Origin: Sinotaia quadrata
Lineage: Eukaryota; Mollusca; Gastropoda; Architaenioglossa; Viviparidae
Assembly: GCA_028829895.1 (NCBI GenBank)
Contig: CM054181.1
Span: 65,897,259-65,961,258 of the forward strand
Direction of reading: 5' to 3'
DNA: 64,000 nt
The notes beneath the pieces were generated by a model, which made no database searches, had not been told where the DNA came from, and saw nothing but the letters and a program-made list of their open reading frames with translations. Positions 31,701 to 46,700 of this stretch are shown one piece after another (the first letter of the stretch is position 1; each line of letters opens with the position of its first letter). The position numbers were made by a program, and so were the translations under genes.

Positions 31701-34700
31701 CCATCAATTTTTCTTCAAACCAGTGAAGAAGGATCATTTTATGGATTTCAGATGCAGGCAGATCAATTTTATGTCAACACTGCCAATAAAATGATCTGCT
31801 GACCTGTAGAGATAAGTCTCGGGTAACTGAGACAGACCCATCAAAATACTGCATGCAAATATATGCTTTCATCTCTCTAATGTTGTCTGTTCAAAGTTTG
31901 CACAAGTATGGGCACCATGTTGAAATACAGCATATCTGTTGGTACTGGGGACGATGTCTACCAATAACACTTCAAGAAATAACAAAGAAAAATAATCCAG
32001 TGCTGTTGCAGTCATAATACAAATCCATCTGGAAACACAGCTCCTGTGTTAGATGAATTAAAATCATTGACAATAAATGGTGTATGAAGACTTGAGAATT
32101 AGACTCCGACATGGAAGTATATCCAGACCTGCTGATTCAAACTGAATGAATATAATTTTGATTTTTAGTCTGCAGATGACCAAAATATTCAAACTTTCTG
32201 ATTTAGTCTGCAGATGACCCCAAAATTAAAACAGTTAAAAAATGTAAGACTTTCCCCAAACTATTTTATTTTACAGATTTTCAAGATCTTTTCCAAACTG
32301 GAAAAACTAAAATCAAATTCCAGACTTTTTCCAGAATTCCAGACCTGTGCAGGAACCCAGATGACATGCTAAGAGGTTAGATAAGAATAAATGAAATATT
32401 TATTTTTCTCTTCCTGCAAAAATCAAACTCACATAGCTAAAATAGAAGACGATTTTCCGATCGTACATCTCTGCCCTCTTGAGGTTCTTCACTTGGTGGG
32501 AGCGAACATAGTCTCTTAGTGTGTCATTCATCACTATGTAGCCAGTAGGCAGATCAATCTCCAAGACAGCGAGTCCTGACGTTAAACTGCGGTCAGTGAA
32601 GATCCATCTGAATAATAAAATTATGATGGTGAAAACAGCACAAGTTACTAGATAAAATTGATAAAATTTAGATGTAAATTTTTTAAAGCAAGAGTGAGAG
32701 AGTGAGCATAAGATATTACTCCTCTTGTTTATTTATAGATCTGAATGATCTTATTCCCAAAAGAATAGACATATTAGTCCCAAAACAGAACCACTTTTGA
32801 AAGAAAACAAGAAGAGTATTGTATTCAACATACAGTTGAACAAAACAGATAAATCTATTAACATATATTTATATGCATCTCAGGGTGTGGCAAATATTTA
32901 TTTACACTTCAGGGTGCAACAAATATTTATATATACTTCAGGGTGTAACAAATATGACTGAACAGGCAGAATAACTCTCGGATATGTAAGAATCATCAAT
33001 AACCTAAATAAAGGGGACTGGTAAAAATAATACTCATAACTGAAGCTGGGTTATGTTAGTTCAAATGCAGCAACAGTGAGATTGAAGATTATAACATTAT
33101 ATCATCACTGGACATCTGATCAAATGACAAAGAAAACTGTTATATTAGAACACAGTGTAAGCATAGTATGAACAAATGACAACAACAAAAAACCTCTCTC
33201 CCTATGTAATACATTTTAGTGTGATTTTATGTTTTAAATGTGAAAAGAACTTTTTTGTGAATATGTATTCCCTTTTATCTCTAAAAAATGGGACAAAGAA
33301 GTTTTTTTCTTTTACATCCACAAGACGGGGAAAGCTATTCGGGTAGTGAATTGAGCACTTCTGGCTGTTTACAGGCAAAATTTTCTTACAGGAAATGCCC
33401 GAGTCAGACAAGTAAATATGTTCTAAGAGCTGATAAAAATGAATTTGTTGTACACTACACTTCTTTCATAGTCATGTTTACATCATTATATTCCTACTTT
33501 GAATATGTTATGCATATGTTCTTAGGAAATTCCTCATTTTGATATTTCTAAAATACATTATTTTACACTCGTGATGCAAATCATGTTCATATTATGCTAT
33601 ATCAATAAATATCATTATTTATTATTCAATCTAACATATTTATCATGAAAAACAAACCACTAATTCCATTATTATATCTTTCATACTTTTACCTTTCCAT
33701 TACATCTATGTTAAAACATATGTATATATACACAAAAAATCTCAAGTACAAAATAAAAATTCAGTACACTTTTTAACATAAACTCCTCACACCCAAAAGA
33801 TAAATATTTACTACAGAATTTTTTTTTAAAATTCACATAAATTTATCATGTCCAAAAGAAAAAAATCAACAACAAATATTCACACAAATTCATCAAACCC
33901 AGGATAAAAACAAATATTCACACAAATACATGAAAACATACTACAAATATTTGCACAAATACATCACAGCCAACATGAAAACAATGTACTAATATTCATA
34001 CAAATTTATCAAACCCAAAATATAAACATACTACAAATATCACATAAATTCAATATACTCCTCCCCACATACTCCTACATAATCACCATACTCATAAACA
34101 TATTTCAACGTAATGAGTATTGCCTATCCTGGTGTAATACATATTCTAACCACATGTTATTTCCACATTTCTAACATGCACAACCTTACAAACTGCTTAC
34201 ATTCATACACAATCTAATGAACCATTTACATACTTGTCTGCAATGTACTCAACCTAATGAACAGTTTATGACCATGTCTGCAATGTACACAATCTAATGA
34301 ACAGTTTATGTTCATATCTGCAATGTACACAACCTAATGAACTGTTTACATTCATGTCCGCAATATACACAATCTAATGAACTGTTTACAAATATCTGCA
34401 ATTTAACACAACCTAATGAACTGTTTACAAATATCTGCAATTTAACACAACCTAATGAACTGTTTACATTCAATGATTCATGCCAGCAACTTACACTATA
34501 TAACAAATTGCTTACATGCATCTGCAACATGCACAACTTAAACTGCTTGCTCCCAAGCCTGCAATGTATACAATCACATTACAAACAGCTTGCTCCCAAG
34601 GCTGCATTGTATACAATCACATTACAAACAGCTTGCTCCCAAGGCTGCATTGTATACAATCACATTACAAACAGCTTGCTCCCAAGGCTGCATTGTATAC

Positions 34701-37700
34701 AATCACATTACAAACAGCTTGCTCCCAAGCCTGCAATGTATACAATTACATTACAAACAGCTTGCTCCCAAGCCTGCAATGTATACAACCTTACAAACAG
34801 CTTCTCCCCAGGCCTACAACAGATACAACTCAGCAGCTTTCACATGAACATACCTTGCACAAGGTCTCATCTCCATGACGGAAAAGTTGCGACCATGCCA
34901 AACAAATTCTTCTGCATACAAATCAAAGTAGCGATAAGGTTCAGAGTTTGGGTCGCTCATGTCAGGACTTTGCGTTTTCTTTATAAGGTGAGGATACTCC
35001 ACGTTTACTGTTGTTGTCACCTTTGAATTGATTATTAAAAAATAAAAATTAAAAAATGAATGGATCAATATTCAAAATAACATTTCTTGAGATTAAAAAA
35101 ATCAATGAGATCAGTGGCCAAAATAATGAACTAATATAAAAAAATACGTTTGAAACATTATTTCAGCTAACCAAAGTACAGAATATGTATATATCATTTG
35201 GCACTTGTGGATAAAATACTTCTACGACGCAGTATTTTCTATTCTTGAAAGAGGAAATTAAACGAATGTCTAATGCCATATCAGTTAATGTTTTAAAGTT
35301 AGAGTGCCTTATATTACATTAAGTATTTCATAAATGCTTCAGTTATCAACTATTGTCTCTTATTAAATGTTATAACAAAGTAATGATTACTTAAAAAAAT
35401 ATAGTCTTGAAGTGTGTGTTCTTCTCTTCCACTAGCCAATTCTACTTCTACTGACTTGTACCTGCTTGTCAGTGCTTTATCTAATCTACAACTTTATATA
35501 TTACTCACAGATTTTATCTGTTTTAGTACTTTTTAAGAATATTTTATTTTTTATAAAAAATACATTTAGCCATTCTATTTCATAACTTACAAAAATATAA
35601 TAGCAGGTCAGTCATTTGCAATATATCCTTTTGTTACATCAACATAATGATTTTAAAGATCAAAATGGAATTTTCCTATCTGATTAACTGCTTTTCACAT
35701 TCACACTTGGGGCTTCCTTAGTAATAACAATCCTAGTGTTTTAGATATGTGGTTTCATAAACTCAGCACCATTCATATCATCACTAAGAATTATGTCATT
35801 TTATTTATTATGCAAAAGGAATTTTTAAAAGTACACTTTCAATTATAATACTGCATTTCCACACTTATTTTTTAAACAGTGCAACCTGTGGGACAGGAAA
35901 TAATATAAATTCTTTTTAAAAACTGCATGCATGTGATATAAAACAAATGTTAGTGTGCAAGATGTAAATATGCACATACACTAGGTAGCGGCACCAAAAA
36001 TTAAATAATAAAATCAAGCATTCAGTTTTGTTATTTTCATTTAAAACTTTTTAAAACATGAAAAATAAAAAAAAAATTGTGAAGCTATCTCAATTGGTTC
36101 CAGAGATATGCTATTTTTAAGTTTTAAAAAATGGCGGCAGTGAAAAAAATGGTTATTTCGACCATTTTTAGACTTGCTAAAGACTAACTAAAATCTAACA
36201 TGCAGTTATGAAAGTTTGATACTTTATTCCTTTCTACTTGCTGATAACAAAATGCAAAGTTGTAACTTTCTATATGATGAAATAACAAAATGCCTAACTA
36301 CAGAAGTTAATAAAAAACCATCATCCGGATAGTTAGAAATAACGCGATTGATGAAGTTTGACACAGCATATCTAATTCATTAATTGAAATATATCATTGA
36401 AACTGTTCACATATGTTCAAATATATATAAAGAATATGCCCAATTTTTTCCAGGATGTTATTTTCATTTGAATCATGTACAGGTTGGCCCAAACTTTGTA
36501 AAATCATCAAAATGACTGACGACGGCACTTTTACACATTTTTTGCACAAAACTGACCATAACATTTGAACCATTTGCATGATCATCATGAAATTTTGCAG
36601 TATGATAAATATTACTTTGCTCATTGTGTATAAAAATTTTCAACACATTTTATGCACTAACAGTAAATTTATGCATTAAAAATGCATTCAAAAATTGCGC
36701 AATTACACAGAAATAGTAAACGCTTTTTCATATCATGTCAAAAGCTTGAGTTCTGATCTCTTTGTTTGCTCTATACCAAACAAAATTAGTTATTGTCATG
36801 TTTCACTTACAAAAGTTAATCATAAAAATGTTAAGATATTAATTACTAGGTAGCAGCACAGTAGTAAGTAATCCAGCAATAATCAATGTATAAAACTTTT
36901 AAAAGTGCAAATTTTCATTACTTTTCTTTCATTCAATGATTTCTCAACATCCAAAGCATTCTTTAATTCAAACAAACATTCAAAATCAAGTTTATTGTTT
37001 CTATTTCTTATGATTGTAAATTTGTATATCTTGCTTGTATGTGGAAAGTACATGGATTGAATAAAGTTGAATAATTATTCACCTATGTCCTGTTTTATCC
37101 AGCAGATTTACAAGACAGAATGTGTGTTTTGGCATACTGTTTTTTTTACTTTGGCTTGTGTCAATGTGTGCCACACAAACACATATATTTGGTATAAAAA
37201 ATAAAAATAATTAAATGCTGCATCCACTGCTATGAAGTTTGGCTTGGTTTATTCATTTTACAAATGAATTTTAAACAATAGTTCATTAGTTGGCAAGTAA
37301 TCTACCATTTTCTTTATTAAAAAATGGTCAAAAGTACACCATTACTAGGCTTGAATAAAAATCTTTGCACTTTATTTTGTGCAATTTAATGAGTAATAAA
37401 GAGAAGACACTGTACAACTTCAAGGGGTAGGGATGGACAAAAGTTAGAAAAGAAATTGTAAAAAAAAAAAAAAAGAGCTATGTGGATTAGGCTAGTCAAT
37501 TAGTCATACTACTGTACATACACTAAAGTTGAACTTTAACTAAGCCAGTGCTTGTACAATTAAAATAATTTCGGCTTTCTTACTTTAAAAAAAATATACT
37601 ATATTTAGATGTTATGTTAAATAGACCTAATTATTTAAACAGACAAGTAAAACCGTGGAACGTCATGGTTAGAAATAGAAGTGAAAGTAGCATCTTTGCA

Positions 37701-40700
37701 ACCTGTAAATATTGATAGGCCTAATCTTTCTTATAATTAAAATAATTTCAGCTTTCTTACTTTTTTCTGAAAATAAACTATATTTGCACTATATTTAAAC
37801 TGTTGCGATTTTAAGTAGGCCTAATTATTTAAATAGAGAAGTCAAACTATGAAACGACGTTAGAACAATAGAAGTGAAGTAGCGTCTTTACGATGTATAT
37901 ACTGATAGACTCCCTTGATTTTTGTAGTGACCTAATTCAACATCGATTTATGAATGAACCATGTGACATCCAATACCTATAGAATTAAAATTAAATATTA
38001 ACACTTCCAAGTTTGTAATTCACCGGTCTTATCTTCATAAAACTTAGTATATTTCCTATATTTCGTGTCGAATGCGATACGAACGTTCGCTCCCGATTCG
38101 AGGTCGCAAGCACGTGACAGACCCACTAATTTCGAAAGAAAAAAATGCTAATCATAATAAACTGCATAATAAAACTACAACCCCTTTAAAGAATAGCAAC
38201 TAAAGAACTTATCTAAAGCAATAATGCAGTATTAAATTTAGTGTAAACTTCGCGATTTCACTTTGGAATGAAGCGCGCTCGTTACAATGGCGGAAGCCAT
38301 TGTTGTAAGACCGATCGTATTTAGTTCGCTACGTTAAATTGGATTAACTGTGTCCCACAGATCATGAATACATTAACCCCATACCTCATTCGAAAGGGGA
38401 TGGAAAGACCTTTCATTCAAGCCTAGTAATAGTGTACTTCTGACCATTTTTTAACGATGAAAATTGCAGATTTCTTGCCGAAGTTCGCTTAAAAGCTAAT
38501 TTTTAAAACGTATACAGGAAAAACCCACAAAAGCGTATAGCGCAAACGACGCAGCATTTAATTATCTTCATTTTGATACCAAATATGTGTGTGTAGTGTG
38601 TTTGTGGGATATAAACAGAGGTAAGAAACAAGGTATATCAAAACGCGCATTCTGTTAAGTCACGTAAATCGGCAGGACAAAACTCGACACGGGTGAAAAA
38701 TTAGTCAACTTTATTCAATCGGCGTAGTTTCCACATACAAACAAGACACACAAATTTACAATCATAAGAAAATAGAAACATTAAGCTTGATTTAGAATGT
38801 TTATTTGAATTAAACAATGCTTTGGTTGTTGAGAAATCAGTGAATGAAAAGTAACGAAAATGTGCACTTTTACAAAAGTATAGCGGCTGGCGGGCGGCTG
38901 TGCCGCTACCTACATACACAATTAGTTCAAAAGTATATAAACAAGATACTCACATTAAATATAATATATAATAAATATCTGCATGAAGCAAATATATTTG
39001 TAACTATATGTAATTACCTGCATGAGACCATAAACCTACCTGCATGAGAGCACGCCCTGTACCCTGAGCATTAACTTTGACATATCCATAAACAATAGGC
39101 AACTGAAATAAAAGACCAGAAGAAAACACCTTTATTGTAGAAAATCTTTTTAAAAGTCCTTATTACCTTACAGACATTTACATTAGAAATTAGGGTTAGA
39201 GTTATACAAGTTCACAAGATTCATCAACCCTAAGAATGAAATGGTGGCCCCAAATTGCTCAACCTCCTGCAGTCGGCATCCATTTGCAAGATAAAAATCT
39301 AAAAACAGGGAAGGAATGTGGGATGTTTGATGCAGCAGTCAGAAAAAAAACTTATTTTACTATTTAAAAAAATACTTTTCCCATCACATAGTCAGGCATT
39401 AAACTGAAGAACAGTAAACAGGAGGTGATTTTCTGTTTATGCGAGTTACTTGTGTAGAAAATTGGACAAGCAAGATGCCAAAGAATGATCAAATCCTGAA
39501 TTAGTATAATTATATAAAATCCCCAGTAGACTAAACAATTGTCACACACCTAAAAAAGGGCCAGAAATCAGCAGTGATATGCCCTAAGGCAGAATCTAGC
39601 AAAAGGTGCTTTCCAAACTATTGCTAACATAATGTCCTTAAGAATTATTTTCTGCAAAAGATAAACTTTAAAAAATGATTCTAATTTCTCACAGAATTAA
39701 AGCTGAGCATGTTAACTTTTAACACCTCACAGGTATTAGTGCCTACCTTAAATGATAGTCAACCATGGGGCTCTCAATGATTACAGGGTCAAGCATCTGT
39801 ATGTTTGAATGAGAAGTTTTCAGCTCTGCCTGTTTAAATCTTTAAGTGCCAACAATGTTTTGCAAATTGTCAAGCTATTTGCTGGTTGGCCTTTTTCATG
39901 GCACCATGGCTATTATATGCAAAAATATTTAATAATGATTTTTCAACTTCTAACTTTTCTGCTTTTATTTCAAAATGACACAAGAAATCGTTCAAGAAAG
40001 TGATAATGAACCAATACATTATATAATAATAAATTATTTGCTCAAGGCATATAATTTTAAAGTAAAAAGAAAATCCTCCATTCAAGATCTCATCAAGAAA
40101 CAAAGTAATGATGAAATGTGTTTTCTGTTACAAGTTTATCATTCATGTATGTAAATATATTAATTTAATTAAAGCACTATTTTATGACAGCATCCAGACA
40201 CAGGGTATATTTCAAACATTATTTCCTAATCACACTGATGACTTACCAAAATATATTCATGATGTTAATAAACTTGTTTAAAATTACTGAAACAATGAAT
40301 AATTTTTGCTTCACAGACCTGATAGGAATATATGCTGTGTGGACTTGATCAGCTCTAAGTTGTGTGGGCTTGATCAGATCTATGCTGTGTGGACTAGATA
40401 AGATCTATGCTGTGTGGGCTTGATAAGATCTATGCTATGTGGACTTGATAAAATCTATGCACAAAATCCAATAAGTCCCGGGTCTGGGAGAAAAATTTCC
40501 GATAGCAAGGCTGTTCAACAGACTGGTCTGAAAGTTCTCCAAATTCTCTAAAGCATTTTCCAATAATACACTTCCCTAAATTTTCCCCACTTGAATGGTG
40601 TTATCAAAATCAAAGTAGTATCCACAGAGTGCCTAAGTTTTACTAACGTCAAGGGGATCTGAATGGCTCAGAGAATAGCATATGCAATCATTTTCTTCCA

Positions 40701-43700
40701 TCTGACAATTCTTGCCCTGCATATGCAGTTGAATACAGGGTAAACAAACACTGGCAATGCACATTTCAACTTGTGAAAAAGATATCTACATGTGATCTAT
40801 TCCAATGCTGGCAAATAGCATTGTGTAGTGATGGTATAGTCAAACTCAAGATACAAAAGGGCTTGTCTCGTGTGGGCAGACTGTCTGCTGTTCTGGAACA
40901 TGTCTTGTGTAGACAGATTGCTCTCCTGGAATGTCTTGTGTAGACAGATTGCTCTCCTGAAATGTGTCTTTTGTAGACAGACTGCTATCCTGGAATGTTT
41001 CTTGCTCTCAGCATTACATTTGTCTAAGCTCCACAACAGATCCCACTCACTTTGCTCATTACTAACTGTTTCCAAAACTTAAGTGTGTACACAGCTGCAT
41101 CTTCAGACAATAAACATGCAAAAGTTTCATAGAACGGACCAGATTACCTGAACACAATCATAAAACTGGAAAGCAACACACTCCCCCCCCCCCCCCCCCG
41201 ATTAACTGCAGCCATTCATTCTGACAAGGGTAAGTGAGGCGAATAAGGGAGACTACTAAGAACTACTTTTCTGTTCAACCACACTAGAAAACTTTTTGAG
41301 GGAAGGGAATGTTAACATTTCCAAGGGCACACAACTCTTGTCTCTACTGGGACATCAGAAAGCTATGAATAGGTCTCACCATGCATGTTGTAGAACTGTC
41401 AAATCTGCAATGGAGTTGCTGATAAAAGGCAAGAGATCCAAAGCCATCACTGTTTCTCATTCTACTATGTCTATCACTGCTTTATAATTCTCTGATACAG
41501 GGATAACACTGAAACTCTGCTGGTGATTTGTCAAAAACATACTAAAATGGTTATGTCTGACTTTTCTAAATTTATATACACTCAAGTTTTTCCATATAAA
41601 TATTGTTAAAACATTTAAATTTGTAAGATCCTGTGCTAGCTGCAGTGAGTTGTCCAGATTAAGATAGATAACTTAAGGAGCCAAAGGTCACAGTATTTCC
41701 TGCTAGAGCATCCATGATATTTATGAACACTCATAGACCGTGCACAGTTTTTCATTCAGATTTGAGTCTTTCACTCCTACATCCTACATACAGTCTTTCA
41801 CTCTCATATCTTGTAAAATCAATCTTGCACTCTCATATCCTGTAAAAAACCCACAATCTTTCACTCTTACACCTTGTACAAATATACACAATCCTGAGTT
41901 AGTCATATTAAAAGAAGAATAAAAAAAAAAAACAGTGAAGGCATAAGCCAAGTCATCAAACATAAGAAAAATGTGCCTTATTTTAACTTGCAAATAGTGG
42001 AGAGATATGAACTGGAACCTATAGGGGAAAAAAAAAAGAAAAAGAAGTTGGACAGTACTTGACATCATTCATAAATTCTGAAATTTGCATAGCCATTGGC
42101 AAGCATAGGACCATAAGTGTACTGAGCAAGATAAATACACTGAGCAGGTATACGAAGTGTAAATGTACTAAGCAAGACTAGTGTAATGAGCAAGTATACT
42201 AAGTGTAAAGAGCAAGATAAATGTACTGAGCAGGTATACTAAGTGTAGTGAGCAAGACTAGTGTACTGAGCAAGTATACTAAATGTAATGAGCAAGATAA
42301 GTGTACTGAGTAGGTATACTAAGTGTAAGCGTACTGAACAAGATAAGTGTACTAAGGAAGACAAGGTAGTGAGGAGGTAACTCTCATCCCAAAACAGACT
42401 ACAGTGAACTCTTGATCTGTCATTCTATTCTAGAGATTGCATGAAACCTGATGATCTTTGGCCAATTTGTATGATTATGGGCACATGTATCTAGCCCTAC
42501 TGTAAACACATCTGATTTGAACTCTTGTTTGTATTTTATACAGAGTCAACCATGTACGTTATCTCATGGTGGGTCAGTCCAGATGAACATAATATAAACT
42601 TAAGTAGAAATGATGACAAATTAAATGTAAATAATTTTAATTTAATTAAAAATTTTAATAATTTAAAAATTAAAAAGAGGGGGATAGTTATTAAAAGATT
42701 ATTAATGCAGCAAAATTTGAGTTGTACATAAAATTAAACGGGATTATGGAAAACATCAAGGATGCTTTTCAAAAGTTGAGTTCTTGAGAAAGTCAAACAC
42801 TTTATCAGCTGAGATGGTACAGAATAAAGTTTCCATGGTATCAGAGTATATTCGTATCTTATGAAAGAATAAAATTTACAGTGTATAAGAATATGCTGAA
42901 TCAATTTAAGACCTGAAAATACAGTGCTATGTCGCCTGAAAACATGCCATATTTTGTGTTAGATAAGTATGGCCTGTTTTAAGGCGACAGCACTGTATCT
43001 TCAGGTCTTAAATTGATTAGTTTCACAGATGTATTGGAAAGAATTGGATAGATAAAGTGCAAGTTATTGTGAATTTGGTAATCCCAATCTTGTTGTCATA
43101 CAGATACAGAATAGACAAAGGCGTGAAACCCATCATTTAAAAAACAAGTTTCAATCACAAAGAACCTCTTCCAACAATTTCTCTATTATATGATGCATTG
43201 CCACAAAAAAGGGGTATGACCATTCAGGTCACCAAAAATTATAAAATGAGAGGGAAATTGGTTAATTAGTGTATCTATATCTGAATTTGAGATCTGAGCT
43301 GAAGGGGGAATATACTGTTAATATACAGTACATAAATTGTTAGTGCTTGATCAGAACGGACTCTCCTACTTCCTGTCTAGGTGAAATTAGAATCAAAGTG
43401 ATGTGTTGCAATGGCAACCAGGCGTGATACTCAATCACCAGGATCTCTTCATCTGCCAACACCACTCTATCTGCAGCGCACAGCAAAAACATACTCTCCC
43501 ATTAGTCGCCTTTTACAACATGCAGAAGGCAGCCATGAAAATATTCTTTATACCCCAGAACTAAAAACTCCATTCGTACCTCATTAATATACAGTTGTGT
43601 GTAGTCGTTTTTAGTCAGATGGTATGTTTTAAACCAGGTTGGAGAAGCTGTGGACTCCAATGTCACCATAAGGTCAAATACATTACGATTGGGATCTGCC

Positions 43701-46700
43701 TGTGTGAATGCAAATAATGCTTCCATGGCAATTAATGTGTCCTGCAAATAAAAAAAAAAAAAGAAAGAAGAAGAATAAAAATTCATGAACAAGTGACATT
43801 AAGTCAGAACATTAAGTTAGCAATGAAAACTGTCCATAAGCACAAACACATATTAAATATTTGTAATTACTTGATGTTTCCAACAAGTGAATGCCATTTT
43901 CTGGTCAAACAAAGCACACCTTCCAAAAGAAACCATTTTAAGATGAGGGGTTTTGTCATGGGAGTGGGGGGTAGATTCCCAAATTAATTTTTTAAATTAT
44001 TATTTATGTTAGTCATCCGGTCAAGGTCACCCGACCATCGCATAACACAACCAGTATTTATTTTTTAAATGCTAGATTAAAGAGTGCAAGGGTAAATTCA
44101 CTTACATTTCAAAGCAATAAGATTAAAACTATGTTTAATGTTATATTCATAAATGTATTCTTTGAATTATGCAGTTATTTCATTGTTGAGACGCTTGAGT
44201 GTGAGAAGATTAAATTAAAAAAGATTAACATATTGTGTGACACATTTATATAATTATGATAAATATTTATTTAATTCAAATACATTATATTTGTAGTTAT
44301 GAAAGATTTCTATTTAATGAGAACTTTATTAGAAATGCCAGAGGTCTAGCAGTAAGATTTTCATACTAGTGCATGCTAAGCAAGGAAGTTGTGAACTTTC
44401 AAGGACACGAGCAGTGTGCGCTGAAAATGAGAATTCAGCAAAATTTTTACAGAAACTTTGACAAGTGATAAAAGGGGAGAAAGAAATTAGAGTCAGCAGA
44501 GAGACACCAACATATTCGAGGAGTACAGTTTTGATGGACACGGGGAGGAAACCTTTATTCTCTTTTTGCATTCTCTATAGTTGCCATGTTGATTATCCAA
44601 GTTATGACGAGAAAATGACGATATTTTCAATGCAATGAAGTTCGCTGAAATCTAGAAAGTCTCCACTGTGTTTTGACAAGCAGCTCAGGCCAATTCACAG
44701 TGTGAGGTAAAATGAATCTACTAGGACATTTTACCTAGGGACAGCGAGGAGCCTTGATGACAGACTGTCCCATGGGGTGGAGCATTTTGCGTCCAAGCAG
44801 TTGTTCTGACAGAAGGGCAAAAGGACCATGCCATTGATGACACATCACTGAATGGCAAACCACGACATCAGTGTTGTGACAGAGTGATGGTATTGGAACC
44901 GTCTTTCTAGCCTAACCTACAGACAGGCAGGTCAACTTTGCAAACTATAGTGCGGCGGTAATTCATCGCCATAACAGCGGCAGTGGAGGCCGCAAAATTT
45001 TACACTAAAGATTTATGTCAAGGGACAATTGTATAACAGCACACTAAAGTAATAGCATTTGTAAGTACTCATAATATATATAAAAACCTCAGTGCACATA
45101 GATAAATTCAGATTAAGAACTTTAGACATTTTACTCAGAATATTATTTATTTATTCATAAACCTGTTGGACTTGAGAACTATATTTGTGGAACCACTAGT
45201 TCCAAACCTTTTAAGTAAATAGTCATTGATGTAATGTGCTATTAGAGTAATTGTCATTGATGTAATGTGCTATTAGAGTAATTGTCATTGATGTAATGTG
45301 CTATTAGAGTAATTGTCATTGATGTAATGTGCTATTAGAGTAGTTATTGATAGCGGAAGTTATCGCTGTATTAGAGAAATTTGGTTGTATCATTTAAAAA
45401 AAAAATTTATTATCATTCATCATTTACCCCACACCTCAGAGTGTATGTTTGTGAACGTCTTGCACTGAATGAATTAACCACCACATGAAAGAGAGCTCAT
45501 AGATAAATAAACATAGAATTTCACTTTTCAAACTATAAGCTTGACTACTTTTGTTTTGAAAACATAGATAAATAAACATATAATTTCACTTTTCAAACTA
45601 TAAGCTTGACTACTTTTGTTTTGAAAGGACATAGATAAATAAACATAGAATTTCACTTTTCAAACTATAAGCTGGACTACTTTTGTTTTGAAAAGACAAC
45701 TGCAGTTGGGTTTATCTTGTCTCATCTCATTTTTATGTTGTATTTGTTTTTGTACTGTCTGACATTCTACCATTCCACTTGTCTCATTTTTATATTGTAT
45801 TGTTTTTGTACTTCTGACATTCTACCATTCCACTTTGCATTCTCGCATGCATGCACATCAACAAACATAACCCTGCATGCAGAATAAAATAAAACCAAAG
45901 CCAGACAAACATCCATGGTGTTTATGTGTGTGGATTCTGTATTACCATCCATACAGATCCTAAGTGCTGCTGACTAAGTCACCCCCACTTTCGCAATAGA
46001 GCAGGGTGGTGGTGACAGGTTTCTATTTCAAATATTTGAAATAACAGAAATAAATTTAAAACATAAAAATACAAACACAAGTAAAGGAACAATACCTGTG
46101 TGGTTGCAAAGCCTCCTATACTATTTCTCATAGTGTTAAGCCAGCGCATGAGAGCATCTCTGTTTGTTTTGGGACCTTCATTTATGATGAGCGCCATCAG
46201 AGCATAAGCTGTGGACTGGACGGCATACCCATCATTCATCAATTCCGTTCTTGGATGCATGTAGCGCACATTATTGAGAATGTCTGTGGGATTTTCTGGC
46301 ACATGCTGATCCGCAAAGTAGTAATCACCAGCTGAAAGAATCATGTTGTGGGGTGAGTAAACAAAATAAAATTTTGAAAGTTACCTCTCTACAAATTCAA
46401 TAATACAAAATGCATGCAATTAATAAATAAGTTGTATGGGAAGTAAACTAAATCAAAATTACCACCCCTCTCCATAAACTAAATAACACAATTTTGAATT
46501 CTTTGAAAGCAATATTCTTTAAATTTAAAAGTTATTTTAAAAATATTATGTATATAGGTAAACTTTATTAAGAAAGGCAAATAAAAAGATAATAATATGG
46601 AGGCAATGAATAAATAAATGTCAGAGTTGAGGTTTACTCTGACATTAAATCAAAAGCACTAAGCTGCAAATTAGAATTAGAATGATGAAATCTTATACAT

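Noticed and set aside
34337..35026. 229-codon plus-strand frame
   Set aside because: Made of 40- and 43-bp tandem repeats plus the antisense of gene B exon 14; no independent coding evidence.
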